Positions 1-7,401 of a stretch of 29,845 nucleotides of DNA are shown piece after piece. Position 1 is the first letter of the stretch. Every line of letters begins with the position of its first letter. Source of the stretch: an uncultured Collinsella sp. (GTDB lineage: Bacteria > Actinomycetota > Coriobacteriia > Coriobacteriales > Coriobacteriaceae). The notes beneath the pieces were generated by a model. It was not told the origin of the DNA. It did not search any database and saw only the letters and a program-made list of their open reading frames with translations. The translations under genes were made by a program, and so were the position numbers. Location of the stretch: the NCBI GenBank assembly GCA_900757465.1, contig CAAENY010000027.1, positions 1 to 29,845 on the forward strand, given 5' to 3'.

Positions 1-47
1 GTCTGGGCGAGCCGTTTACTGTCACACTCACCTGCTGAGACAACCCC

Positions 48-1163
48 ATGCTCACCGCCACCGCCACGGGCTTCATCGTCGAGGCCGCCAAGACCCGCGC
101 CGTCGAGGCATCCGATCTGGTTGAGCACGTCGGGCGCATGGGCTCCTCTCCCTTTGAGGCCGCAAGCTTTAACGTTTCGCTCGACGCCGGCTGCGGTATG
201 GGCTTCTCCGCCGTGCACAAGGTGCGCGCCGCCGCTTGTAAGGCGCTGGAAGAGGCCATTCTGGCACCGTACGAGGAGCGCGCGAAAACGCTCGAGCTGC
301 CGGCGATTGTAACCAGTGATTCCCGCCCCGCGCCCGAGCACTACCGCGATGAGCCGCAGATCTGCGCCACCGTCACCTCGCTCGAGGCCGCCGAGGCCGC
401 TCGCGCCGAGGGTGTAACGCGCATCTACATGACCACCGACGCGCTCGATGCGGCCGAGCTCTCCCCCGCCGATGCATTTGAGCAGGGCATCGTACCCGTG
501 CTCGACGAGGTCTGCCGCGCCGTTGACCACGAGCGCGTCGATCCTTGGATCAATGCCGGAGCCACCGTCGCCGTCGGCAATATCTCCGAGCTCGCCGTAG
601 CCGCTCATGCCGGCGCCACGGCCGAGATTCGCTCTTGCCTGCCGGTGCACAACACGCCCTGCATGGAGGCGCTTGCCGGGCGCGGAGCCGGTGCGTTTTG
701 GCTCTCGCCCGAGATCACGCTCGACGAGATTGTCTCGCTCGGCGCCGCCGCGCCCGCGGCTCTGGGCATCACCGTCTTTGGCCGCCCGCGCGTCATGACA
801 AGCGAGCATTGCATTCTGCAGGTTGCCAACGGCTGCATCCGCGATTGCGCCAACTGCCGCCTGCGTGCCCGCAAGCTCTCGCTCAAGAATATCGACGGAA
901 AGGTCATGCCGGTGCGTACCGACATCCACGGCCGCTCACGCCTGTACGACGCCTACCCCATCGACCTCACGCCTCAGGTTCCTCAGCTGCTCGATGCCGG
1001 CGTGCGTCGTCTCATGGTGGACGGAACGCTGCTCGAGACGGATGAGATCGCCCGTGCCGTCGCTCGCGTCCGTCGCGCCGTCGAGGCAGCTCAAGCCGGC
1101 CGCAAGCCCGCCGCCCGCCTGCGCGGCGCTACCTCGGGCTGCATGTTTGTGGGAATTAGCTAA
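48..1163 (+). CDS. U32 family peptidase, C-terminal part (possibly a broken gene)
   Basis: This 371-residue reading frame resembles the C-terminal half of large U32 (collagenase-like) peptidases. It has the end of the DUF3656-like insert (EAAKTRAVEASDLVEHVGRM) and then the second U32-like barrel with a Cys cluster, CIRDCANCRLR, near residues 263-273. U32 proteins act in RNA hydroxylation or proteolysis depending on subgroup; which applies is not visible here. The frame continues upstream as LGEPFTVTLTC, which fits the same domain, but an in-frame TGA at 36-38 interrupts it. The ATG at 48 lacks a convincing ribosome binding site and lies inside a conserved domain. The intact ancestor probably began outside the window, so this may be a nonsense-mutated gene or a sequencing error. 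The family call is firm; expression of this fragment is uncertain. Confidence 0.7.
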   Translation: MLTATATGFIVEAAKTRAVEASDLVEHVGRMGSSPFEAASFNVSLDAGCGMGFSAVHKVRAAACKALEEAILAPYEERAKTLELPAIVTSDSRPAPEHYRDEPQICATVTSLEAAEAARAEGVTRIYMTTDALDAAELSPADAFEQGIVPVLDEVCRAVDHERVDPWINAGATVAVGNISELAVAAHAGATAEIRSCLPVHNTPCMEALAGRGAGAFWLSPEITLDEIVSLGAAAPAALGITVFGRPRVMTSEHCILQVANGCIRDCANCRLRARKLSLKNIDGKVMPVRTDIHGRSRLYDAYPIDLTPQVPQLLDAGVRRLMVDGTLLETDEIARAVARVRRAVEAAQAGRKPAARLRGATSGCMFVGIS

Positions 1164-1178
1164 CCGAAAGGCTTACAC

Positions 1179-1838
1179 GTGAACGAAGAACCTCAAGTCC
1201 TCTACTGCGACGCCTGGCTTATGGCCATCGACAAGCCCGCCGGCATGATCGTCCACGGCGACGGCACCGGCGAGCGCACGCTCACCGACTACGCCAGCGA
1301 CCTGCTGCTGGCGATGGGCGACGGCTTTGCCGCGACCGACATGCAGCCGCTCAATCGCCTGGACCGTGACACCACCGGCGTGGTGCTGTTCTCGCTCGAC
1401 AAGCAGACGCAGCCCGCCTTTGACCAGATGATTATCGACCACGCTTTCGAAAAGCACTACCTAGCGCTCGCCGAGGGCAAGATCGACTGGAACGAGAAGC
1501 TCATCGACAAGCCCATCGCCCGCGACCGTCACGACAGCCGAAAGATGCGCGTCGGCGCCAGCGGCAAGCCGTCTCAAACGCGCGTGAAGGTGCTCAAACG
1601 CCTTAAGAGCCGTCGTGGCCTGCCCACGCGCTCGTATATCGATGTCGAGCTGCTCACCGGCCGTAAGCATCAGATCCGCGTGCACCTGGCAAGCGAGCGC
1701 CATCCCCTGGTTGGCGACGACCTGTACGGCACACCGCGTCCTTGCGGCCTCATGCTCCATGCCCACAGCGTGTCCTTCACGCATCCCGTAACCGGTGAGC
1801 ATATCTATATCGAATCCCCCTGCCCCTGGGAGCCCTAA
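1179..1838 (+). CDS. RluA-family RNA pseudouridine synthase
   Basis: The 219-residue protein has the RluA catalytic core. LNRLDRDTTGVVLFS (residues 58-72) carries the catalytic Asp at 62, and the C-terminal part has the TGRKHQIRVHLA motif of the family. It would isomerise specific uridines in rRNA or tRNA to pseudouridine in the cytoplasm. No N-terminal S4 RNA-binding domain is present, so it is a short, catalytic-domain-only member; the target uridine cannot be deduced. The start is GTG at 1179, preceded by GAAAGG about 8 nt upstream. It follows the U32 frame by 15 bp and is probably co-transcribed with it. A bidirectional terminator follows at 1893. Confidence 0.9.
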   Translation: MNEEPQVLYCDAWLMAIDKPAGMIVHGDGTGERTLTDYASDLLLAMGDGFAATDMQPLNRLDRDTTGVVLFSLDKQTQPAFDQMIIDHAFEKHYLALAEGKIDWNEKLIDKPIARDRHDSRKMRVGASGKPSQTRVKVLKRLKSRRGLPTRSYIDVELLTGRKHQIRVHLASERHPLVGDDLYGTPRPCGLMLHAHSVSFTHPVTGEHIYIESPCPWEP

Positions 1839-1847
1839 AGTCTCCCG

Positions 1848-1892
1848 AAAAGGGACGGGTTTATTTTGGCAGGCTTTATCTGGACAAACGTC
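1848..1892. repeat. REP-like dispersed repeat, copy A
   Basis: This stretch contains GGGACGGGTTTATTTTGG followed by CAGG, TTTATCTGG and AAACGTC. A near match lies at 27714-27759, and the core recurs inverted at 29656-29696. It sits between a stop codon and a terminator, as expected for a short intergenic repeat. Confidence 0.6.
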
Positions 1893-1932
1893 AAAACCAC
1901 CACGAAGGTTCCTGCCCCTTCGCGGTGGTTTT
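1893..1932. terminator. Bidirectional intrinsic terminator
   Basis: AAAACCACC-CGAAGG pairs with CCTTCG-GGTGGTTTT. The stem has an A-tract on one side and a T-tract on the other, so it can end transcription from the RluA side (plus) and from the DeoR side (minus). It lies between the two convergent units. Confidence 0.85.
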
Positions 1933-1954
1933 GGCCTTAGCCCGTCCCCTGCTG

Positions 1955-2701
1955 TTAGACCGTGATGACGTTGTCCATTGCCCGGTACTTGGTGGGGACC
2001 TCGCCTGCGGTAATAATCGTTGCGTCTCGGAAGTCCGCGAACTTGACGGGCGCCACCATGCCAAATTTACTGGCGTCCGAGATTACGAAGCGCTTGGCCG
2101 TATGGCGCATCGAGATACGCTTTACTTGCGCCTCCTCGATATCGGGAGCCGTGAAGCCCTGCTCGGCGGCAATGCCGTTAGAGCCCCAAAAGCCACAGTT
2201 GAAGTTGTAGCGGTCTAAGGTTGCCAAGGCATCGGGGCCAACGAGTGCCTCGGTCTCGGGTTTGAGCTCGCCGCCCAGCACCACGGTACGCATGCCGCGC
2301 ATAGCAAGGCGTTGAGCATGGAGCACGGAATCGGTCACATAGGTGACATCTTCAAGGTGTGGAAGATGCTCGATGAGCCTGAGCGTCGTCGAACCCGAGT
2401 CGATGTATACAAAGCTCTCGGGCTCCACAAGTGCCGCCGCACGGGCGCAGATACGCTCCTTGTCGTCGTTATGGAGGTCGCTGCGCTCATTAAGCGTTAG
2501 GTCGCGCGTCACGTGCGCGCGCTCAAGACTCGTCGCCCCACCGTGGACCTTGGCGATGCGGTGCGCTCGGTCGAGCGTCTGCAGGTCGCGCCGAATGGTA
2601 GACGCCGTCACGCCCAGGGCCTCAGCAAGCTCCGGCACGGTAACCGAGCCGGCCTGCTGAACCATCGACACGATCGCGTTGAGCCTATCTTCCGCTAGCA
2701 T
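1955..2701 (-). CDS. DeoR-family transcriptional regulator
   Basis: The 248-residue protein has an N-terminal DeoR winged helix-turn-helix (VPELAEALGVTASTIRRDLQ, about residues 23-42). The C-terminal DeoR sensor domain includes the IDSGSTTLRL motif that binds phosphorylated sugars in relatives. DeoR regulators usually repress carbohydrate genes and release DNA when a sugar phosphate binds. The ATG follows the stop codon of the upstream oxidoreductase gene by 3 bp, and its ribosome binding site (GAGGAGGAG) lies inside the last codons of that gene, so the two are translationally coupled. It probably controls its own two-gene operon through the palindromes at 3836-3970. The effector is unknown. 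Confidence 0.9.
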   Translation of the reverse strand: MLAEDRLNAIVSMVQQAGSVTVPELAEALGVTASTIRRDLQTLDRAHRIAKVHGGATSLERAHVTRDLTLNERSDLHNDDKERICARAAALVEPESFVYIDSGSTTLRLIEHLPHLEDVTYVTDSVLHAQRLAMRGMRTVVLGGELKPETEALVGPDALATLDRYNFNCGFWGSNGIAAEQGFTAPDIEEAQVKRISMRHTAKRFVISDASKFGMVAPVKFADFRDATIITAGEVPTKYRAMDNVITV

Positions 2702-2704
2702 CGC

Positions 2705-3784
2705 TTACTCCTCCTCGGGGTACACGACTCCCCAGTCGGCGCGAAGCTTGGTCATGAGCTTCATAACATCAGAAGCATAATCCAGCAGCTCGCGCTTAGA
2801 GTCGTCGCCGGCAACGGCCCTCTCCAGGTCGGCCATCTCATAGCAAAGGGCGTATGCCTCGGTGCCAGCGTGGACCTCCTCACGGTGACCGTCTGCAGTC
2901 CACACGATGGTCGCGTGATCGGCACGCGGATAATCGTTGACCTCGATATAACACTTGTCGAAGCTAATGACCGAACGCTTGGGCTGCTTGGAGTGGAGCG
3001 TGAGGCTCACCACGCCCAGCTGCTGTTCGGCATTACGGCAGACGATGCCGCCCGCAACGTCAACACCGGTCTCGCAGGTGTTGCCCAGCGAAACGACCTC
3101 AGCGGGCTGGCTTGCCATAAAGAGACGCATGACGGACAGGGCATACACGCCAATATCTAGCATGGCACCGCCAGCAAGGTTGCGGTTGTAGAAGCGATTG
3201 GTCAGATCGCCGTACTCCTTGTAGCTGCCAAAGTTGAGCTGGGCGAGATTCATGCGGCCGAACTCACCGACATCCATGCGGCGACGCAGCTCCTGATACA
3301 AAGGCATGTGGAGCACCGTGGTGGCGTCCATGAGGACCACGTTGTGCTCGTCGGCAATGGCGCGGGCCTCATCAAGCTCGGCGGAGTTGAGGGTGATGGC
3401 CTTTTCGCAGAGCACGTGCTTGCCAGCTGCCAGAGCGGCTCGCAAGTAGGTGATGTGAGTGTTGTGCGGCGTGGTGATATAGACTGCGTCAATGTTCGGA
3501 TCGGCATAGAGGTCCTCGACCGTGTCGTACACCTTCTCGATGCCATACTGCTCGGCAAAAGCCTGAGCCTTGGACAGCGTGCGGTTGGCAACGCCCGCAA
3601 GCTTACGGCCGGCAAGGGCGAGAGACTGAGCCATCTGGTTGGCGATAACACCGCACCCGATCACAGCCCAGCGGAGCTCGGGGGCCGTAAAAATATCGTT
3701 GGGGAATGGCTTGTCCTGGACCGAGGCAAATGCCACCTTAGCGGCTGCTTCGGCGTCGAGCGGAGCCTGTTTGGAATCTGCCAT
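2705..3784 (-). CDS. Gfo/Idh/MocA-family oxidoreductase
   Basis: The 359-residue protein has an N-terminal Rossmann fold with GCGVIA at residues 43-48. The family EK motif follows at about 127-128 (HVLCEKAITL), then the GFO_IDH_MocA C-terminal domain. Such enzymes oxidise or reduce sugars, inositols or dihydrodiols with NAD(P); the pairing with a DeoR regulator suggests a sugar-type substrate, but the sequence does not fix which. A strong AGGAGGC lies just upstream of the ATG at 3784. An extra N-terminal stretch of about 35 residues precedes the Rossmann fold. It is the first gene of a two-gene operon. Confidence 0.88.
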   Translation of the reverse strand: MADSKQAPLDAEAAAKVAFASVQDKPFPNDIFTAPELRWAVIGCGVIANQMAQSLALAGRKLAGVANRTLSKAQAFAEQYGIEKVYDTVEDLYADPNIDAVYITTPHNTHITYLRAALAAGKHVLCEKAITLNSAELDEARAIADEHNVVLMDATTVLHMPLYQELRRRMDVGEFGRMNLAQLNFGSYKEYGDLTNRFYNRNLAGGAMLDIGVYALSVMRLFMASQPAEVVSLGNTCETGVDVAGGIVCRNAEQQLGVVSLTLHSKQPKRSVISFDKCYIEVNDYPRADHATIVWTADGHREEVHAGTEAYALCYEMADLERAVAGDDSKRELLDYASDVMKLMTKLRADWGVVYPEEE

Positions 3785-3835
3785 TATGTGCCTCCTGGGT
3801 CATCGGAAGTCCTTCATTTCTAACAACCCTATATT

Positions 3836-3967
3836 CGCACAATTGTGCGCGTATCTGCTCGTGTTTGCGTGTTTATTTGCTTATCGGTCATTATTTAGCC
3901 ATAGTTGGCAGATATTTGCGCGGCTATGCGCATTATCGCGCATAACTATGCGCGTAAATGCGCATGC
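3836..3967 (-). promoter_or_regulatory. Palindrome cluster upstream of the oxidoreductase-DeoR operon
   Basis: The gene-free stretch 3785-4144 contains a perfect 14-bp palindrome, CGCACAATTGTGCG, at 3836-3849, 51 bp upstream of the oxidoreductase start. A run of GCGC-centred half-sites follows at 3925-3967 (ATGCGCAT, CGCGCATA, TATGCGCG, ATGCGCAT). Such clustering suits operator sites, perhaps for the adjacent DeoR protein. No convincing -35/-10 pair was assigned. Confidence 0.45.
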
Positions 3968-4094
3968 GACGATCTTTGTGAAACATAAAGGGGCGGAACA
4001 CCAAAGCCCTAAAAGACAGAGCCAACTGTATTACTTCACCCCTCTGGGGGCACCAGACATCAAAGGACCGTCCCAAACTGCCGGCACATAGGGA

Positions 4095-4131
4095 CTGTCC
4101 CCAACGACTGGTCATTTAAGTCTGTCCCCAA
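4095..4131. repeat. Paired TTGGGGACAG direct repeat
   Basis: CTGTCCCCAA occurs at 4095-4104 and again at 4122-4131, 27 bp apart, so the minus strand reads TTGGGGACAG twice. The rest of 3968-4144 is gene-free, with a small CCCCTCTGGGG hairpin near 4040. No coding gene is supported in this gap. Confidence 0.5.
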
Positions 4132-4144
4132 TGAGTAGGGATAG

Positions 4145-4178
4145 AAAAAGACCCGGGTGCCGTAGCATCCGGGCCTTT
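4145..4178 (-). terminator. Intrinsic terminator after rplX
   Basis: On the minus strand a GCCCGG-TGC / GCA-CCGGGT stem is followed by CTTTTT. It begins about 27 bp past the rplX stop codon and ends the ribosomal protein operon. Confidence 0.85.
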
Positions 4179-4204
4179 GCTAGCAACTTGATGTTGCGGG
4201 CAGC

Positions 4205-4510
4205 TTAGAACTTGTGGCCGCACTTCTTGCAGACGCGCAGCTTGTTCTTGCCGTCCTTCTCGTGACCGACGCGGGTAACCTTACCGCACTCGGGGCAAAC
4301 GAGATTGACGTTGGAGGCGTCGATGGGAGCCTCCTGCGAAACGATACCGCCCTGCTGGTTGGCAGCGTTGGGCTTGACGGCCTTCTTGACGACCGAAACG
4401 CCCTCGACAACGACCTTGTTCTCGGCGGGGAGAGCACGCAGGATAACGCCCTGCTTGCCGCGATCCTTACCAGAGAGAACCTGGACCTTATCGCCCTTCT
4501 TGATATACAT
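4205..4510 (-). CDS. rplX: 50S ribosomal protein L24
   Basis: The 101-residue uL24 starts with a KOW motif (KKGDKVQVLSGKDRGKQG, residues 4-21). It ends with four cysteines, C72-C75 and C94-C97 (CPECGK, CKKCGHKF), a likely zinc ribbon found in some actinobacterial and Gram-positive L24 proteins. L24 starts large-subunit assembly by binding the 5' end of 23S rRNA. It follows rplN by 13 bp. It is the last gene of the operon here; rplE, which normally comes next, is missing and a terminator follows. Confidence 0.97.
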   Translation of the reverse strand: MYIKKGDKVQVLSGKDRGKQGVILRALPAENKVVVEGVSVVKKAVKPNAANQQGGIVSQEAPIDASNVNLVCPECGKVTRVGHEKDGKNKLRVCKKCGHKF

Positions 4511-4523
4511 ATATCTCCCCTAA

Positions 4524-4892
4524 CTACAGGGTCTCGGGAGCGAGCGAGACGATCTTCATGTACTTCTTGTCACGAAGCTCGCGAGCGACGGGCCCGAAGA
4601 TACGGGTGCCGACGGGCGAACCATCGTTGTTGATGACAACGCAGGCGTTCTCATCAAAGCGAATGTAGGAGCCATCCTTGCGGCGGATCTCCTTAACGGT
4701 GCGAACGACGACGCAACGGACAACGTCCTTCTTCTTGACGTTAGCGCCAGGGGTAGCCTCCTGGACAGCGCCGATGAACGTATCGCCGATGCCTGCATAA
4801 CGACGCTTGGAACCGCCAAGCACCTTGATGCAGCGAATCTTGCGAGCGCCGGAGTTGTCGGCGACGTTCAGCATGGTTTGCATCTGAATCAT
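4524..4892 (-). CDS. rplN: 50S ribosomal protein L14
   Basis: The 122-residue uL14 has the full family sequence, beginning MIQMQTMLNVADNSGARKI and including GSKRRYAGIGD and the C-terminal PVARELRDKKYMKIVSLAPE. L14 lies at the subunit interface and contacts L19 and 16S rRNA helix 14. In many bacteria rplN opens the spc operon. Here it sits 118 bp downstream of rpsQ, the widest gap in this half of the operon, which holds a hairpin at 4918-4983. The ATG start has GGAGGAA upstream. Confidence 0.98.
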   Translation of the reverse strand: MIQMQTMLNVADNSGARKIRCIKVLGGSKRRYAGIGDTFIGAVQEATPGANVKKKDVVRCVVVRTVKEIRRKDGSYIRFDENACVVINNDGSPVGTRIFGPVARELRDKKYMKIVSLAPETL

Positions 4893-4917
4893 GGTAGATG
4901 TTCCTCCGAACTAAGAA

Positions 4918-4983
4918 CCGAAGAGAGGTGCGCAGCCTTTATACGGCCTGTGGTATGCAAGCCAGACATACGCACATCTTCGG
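4918..4983 (-). promoter_or_regulatory. Hairpin in the rpsQ-rplN gap
   Basis: CCGAAGA with GTGCG on one side pairs with CGCAC and TCTTCGG on the other, with a small GTATG/CATAC hairpin inside. There is no T-tract, so it is not a standard terminator. It lies at the usual S10/spc operon boundary and may act as a processing or regulatory site; no function is shown. Confidence 0.4.
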
Positions 4984-5010
4984 AAACGTACAAGTCGTAA
5001 GAGCGACTGC

Positions 5011-5271
5011 TTATTTAGCGCGCTCGACGACCTCGATGAGGCGCCAACGCTTCATCTTGGACATAGGACGGGTCTCCATAACGCGGACGGTATCGCCCAC
5101 GCCAGCCGTGCACTCCTCGTCGTGAGCGTGCAGCTTCTTGGAGCTGGTCATCATCTTGCCGTACTTGGGGTGACGCTTGCGCTCGGTGATGGTGACAACA
5201 ATGGTCTTGGCACCGGAGACGGAGGTAACGACACCCGTACGGACCTTACGCGAGTTACGCGAATCAGTCAT
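5011..5271 (-). CDS. rpsQ: 30S ribosomal protein S17
   Basis: The 86-residue uS17 shows the OB-fold family pattern: RKVRTGVVTS near residue 8, the KRHPKYGK motif and VGDTVRVMETRPMSKMKRWRL. S17 is a primary binding protein of the 16S 5' domain. The start is ATG at 5271 with GGAGAG upstream, 16 bp after rpmC. It ends the S10-type half of the operon. Confidence 0.97.
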   Translation of the reverse strand: MTDSRNSRKVRTGVVTSVSGAKTIVVTITERKRHPKYGKMMTSSKKLHAHDEECTAGVGDTVRVMETRPMSKMKRWRLIEVVERAK

Positions 5272-5287
5272 GTTCTCTCCTTAGGTC

Positions 5288-5503
5288 CTACTCGGCGACA
5301 GCGGACTTCTCCGCTGCGATCTCGCGGGCGCGCTGCTCCGTGAGGACGCGAGCGATGTCCTTCTTCACGGTGTTGACGCGAGCGGTGTTGTCCAGCTGGC
5401 TGGTGGCCATCTGGAAACGAAGGTTAAAGAGCTCGGCGCGCATTTCCTTCAGCTTCTCAACGAGCTGAGCGTCCGAGAGCTCACGAATCTCTGCGGGCTT
5501 CAT
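5288..5503 (-). CDS. rpmC: 50S ribosomal protein L29
   Basis: The 71-residue uL29 has the family two-helix pattern, MKPAEIRELSDAQLVEKLKEMRAELFNLRFQ condensed as AEIRELSD, ELFNLRFQMA and VKKDIARVLTE. It lies at the peptide exit tunnel, where trigger factor and SRP dock. Its ATG overlaps the stop codon of rplP by one base (TAATG), so the two are translationally coupled. A short charged C-terminal tail follows residue 60. Confidence 0.97.
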   Translation of the reverse strand: MKPAEIRELSDAQLVEKLKEMRAELFNLRFQMATSQLDNTARVNTVKKDIARVLTEQRAREIAAEKSAVAE

Positions 5504-6006
5504 TAGTTCTCCTCCTTGGCGGCGGCGGCGTCCTCAGCAGCCCACTTGGCCTCGAGAGCGGCCTCCTCAGCCATTTCCTTCTCGATGCGCTGCTCAGCGT
5601 TCTTGGCAACCACAATCTTGGTCTTGATGGGGAGCTTGTGCTGAGCAAGACGCAGAGCTTCGCGAGCGACCTCCTCGGGCACGCCCTTGACCTCGAACAT
5701 GATGCGGCCGGGCTTAACGACGGCCACCCACTCCTCGGGGTTACCCTTACCAGAACCCATGCGAGTCTCGGCAGGCTTCTTGGTGATGGGCTTATCGGGG
5801 AAGATCGTGATGTAGACACGACCGCCACGCTTCATGTAGCGGGTCATGGCAATACGAGCGGCCTCGATCTGACGGTTGGTGATCCAATGGGCCTCGAGAG
5901 CCTGGATACCAAACTCGCCGAAATGCAGCTCGGTATTACCCTTGGCCTGGCCCTTCATGGAGCCACGCTGCACCTTGCGGTGAAGAATACGCTTAGGGGC
6001 AAGCAC
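5503..6006 (-). CDS. rplP: 50S ribosomal protein L16 with C-terminal extension
   Basis: The 167-residue uL16 carries the family core: GNTELHFGEFGIQALEAHWI, the ARIAMTRYMKRGG motif and the MGSGKGNPEEWVAVVKPGR loop near the peptidyl-transferase centre. Most L16 proteins have about 137-145 residues. Here about 25-30 extra residues rich in Ala and Glu follow (EKEMAEEAALEAKWAAED), probably helical and solvent-exposed. The start is GTG at 6006, overlapping the rpsC stop (TAGTG) by one base, with a strong GAGGAGGGG site. Confidence 0.97.
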   Translation of the reverse strand: MLAPKRILHRKVQRGSMKGQAKGNTELHFGEFGIQALEAHWITNRQIEAARIAMTRYMKRGGRVYITIFPDKPITKKPAETRMGSGKGNPEEWVAVVKPGRIMFEVKGVPEEVAREALRLAQHKLPIKTKIVVAKNAEQRIEKEMAEEAALEAKWAAEDAAAAKEEN

Positions 6007-6716
6007 TACTGACCCCTCCTCTCGGAGTTACGACGACGAGGACGGGAAGAGCCCTCGAGTGCAGGGTTGGGAACAGGCTGGCCCGGGAGCTTCTCGCCCA
6101 GGTAGATCCAGACCTTCACGCCGCAAGCGCCCATGGTGGTGCTGGCGACAGCCGTGCCGTAGTCGATCTTGGCACGGAGGGTGTGCAGAGGCACGCGACC
6201 CTCGCGGTACCACTCACGACGGCCCATCTCGGCACCGCCGAGACGACCGGAGCACTGGATACGGATGCCCTTAGCGCCGGCCTTGCGGGCGGACTGGACA
6301 GCCTTGCGCATAGCGCGACGGAAGGCAACGCGGCCCTCGAGCTGCTCGGCGATAGACTGAGCAACGAGGTTGGCGTCGAGCTCGGGGCGCTTGATCTCGA
6401 CAACGTCGACGGAGAGCTGGCCCTTGGAGACGCCAGCGACCTTCTCGAGTTCGGTGCGGAGGGTATCGATCTCGGCACCCTTCTTACCGATGACAACGCC
6501 GGGGCGAGCGGTGAGAATGATGACCTTCACCTTGTCGCCAGCGCGCTCGATCTCGACACGGGAGACAGCTGCGCGGGAAAGACGCTTCTCGAGGTACTTG
6601 CGGATCTCGAGATCGTTACCGAGGGTCTTAGCGTAATCCTTCTCTGCGAACCAGCGGGAGCGCCAGTTCTCGGTGATGCCAAGACGGAAGCCGGTGGGGT
6701 AGACTTTCTGACCCAT
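6006..6716 (-). CDS. rpsC: 30S ribosomal protein S3
   Basis: The 236-residue uS3 has the N-terminal MGQKVYPTGFRLG signature. A type II KH domain follows with GKKG at 77-80, then the C-terminal S3 domain (RREWYREGRVPLHTLRAKID). S3 lines the mRNA entry channel and contributes to the ribosomal helicase. A short basic tail (SSRPRRRNSERRGQ) ends the protein. It follows rplV by 6 bp and overlaps rplP by one base. Confidence 0.98.
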   Translation of the reverse strand: MGQKVYPTGFRLGITENWRSRWFAEKDYAKTLGNDLEIRKYLEKRLSRAAVSRVEIERAGDKVKVIILTARPGVVIGKKGAEIDTLRTELEKVAGVSKGQLSVDVVEIKRPELDANLVAQSIAEQLEGRVAFRRAMRKAVQSARKAGAKGIRIQCSGRLGGAEMGRREWYREGRVPLHTLRAKIDYGTAVASTTMGACGVKVWIYLGEKLPGQPVPNPALEGSSRPRRRNSERRGQ

Positions 6717-6722
6717 ACAGCT

Positions 6723-7094
6723 TTACGCCTCCTTTCGAGGAGCAACGACGACGGTGATGTGGGAAGTACGCTTCAGAATGCGAGAAGCGGAACCCTTGGC
6801 GCGGGGACGGATGCGCTTAAGCGTCGGACCCTCGTCAACATAGGCAGCGGCGACAACCAGGTTGTCGGCACGCAGACCGTTGTTGTTCTCGGCGTTCGCA
6901 ACGGCGGAACGGAGAACCTTCTCGACATCCACGGCGACGGCGCGGTCGCAGAAGTGGAGGATGTCGAAGGCCTGAGCGACAGGCTTGCGGCGGATCAGAT
7001 CGACCACCAGGCGGGCCTTGCTGGGGGAAACACGCACGTACTTAGCGACGGCGCGAACCTCGGTGGCCTCAGTTTCAATAGACTTAGTTGCCAT
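6723..7094 (-). CDS. rplV: 50S ribosomal protein L22
   Basis: The 123-residue uL22 has the family features VRVSPSKARLVVDLIRRKPV, NAENNNGL and the C-terminal PRAKGSASRILKRTSHITVVV. The last part forms the beta-hairpin that reaches into the exit tunnel and is a site of macrolide resistance in other bacteria. A 12-residue N-terminal lead (MATKSIETEATE) precedes the conserved start. It is separated from rpsS by 14 bp and rpsC by 6 bp. Confidence 0.97.
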   Translation of the reverse strand: MATKSIETEATEVRAVAKYVRVSPSKARLVVDLIRRKPVAQAFDILHFCDRAVAVDVEKVLRSAVANAENNNGLRADNLVVAAAYVDEGPTLKRIRPRAKGSASRILKRTSHITVVVAPRKEA

Positions 7095-7108
7095 TTACGG
7101 TTAACCCC

Positions 7109-7369
7109 CTATTTGGCCTTGTGGCCACGGAACGTACGAGTCGGCGCGAACTCGCCGAGCTTGTGACCAACCATGGACTCGGTAACATACACGGGCACAT
7201 GCTTGCGGCCGTCGTGGACGGCGATGGTGTGACCAACCATCTCGGGGAAGATGGTGGACGCGCGGGACCAGGTCTTCACGACGTCCTTCTTGCCAGCCTC
7301 GTTCATCGCGGTGATACGCGAGAGAAGGCGAGTCTCCACGAACGGGCCCTTTTTGAGACTTCTGCTCAT
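7109..7369 (-). CDS. rpsS: 30S ribosomal protein S19
   Basis: The 86-residue uS19 opens with MSRSLKKGPFVE. It contains TWSRASTIFPEMVGHTIAVH and ends with HKLGEFAPTRTFRGH, all diagnostic. S19 forms part of the head of the small subunit and contacts S13 and the A-site finger. It lies 32 bp after rplB, with an AGGAGAAAG-type binding site upstream of its ATG. Confidence 0.98.
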   Translation of the reverse strand: MSRSLKKGPFVETRLLSRITAMNEAGKKDVVKTWSRASTIFPEMVGHTIAVHDGRKHVPVYVTESMVGHKLGEFAPTRTFRGHKAK

Positions 7370-7401
7370 AAGTGCTTTCTCCTAAAACTCGGTATCCGAA
7401 A

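Noticed and set aside
36..38. Selenocysteine at the U32 TGA
   Set aside because: No clear SECIS-like hairpin follows, and the position is not a catalytic Cys in the family.
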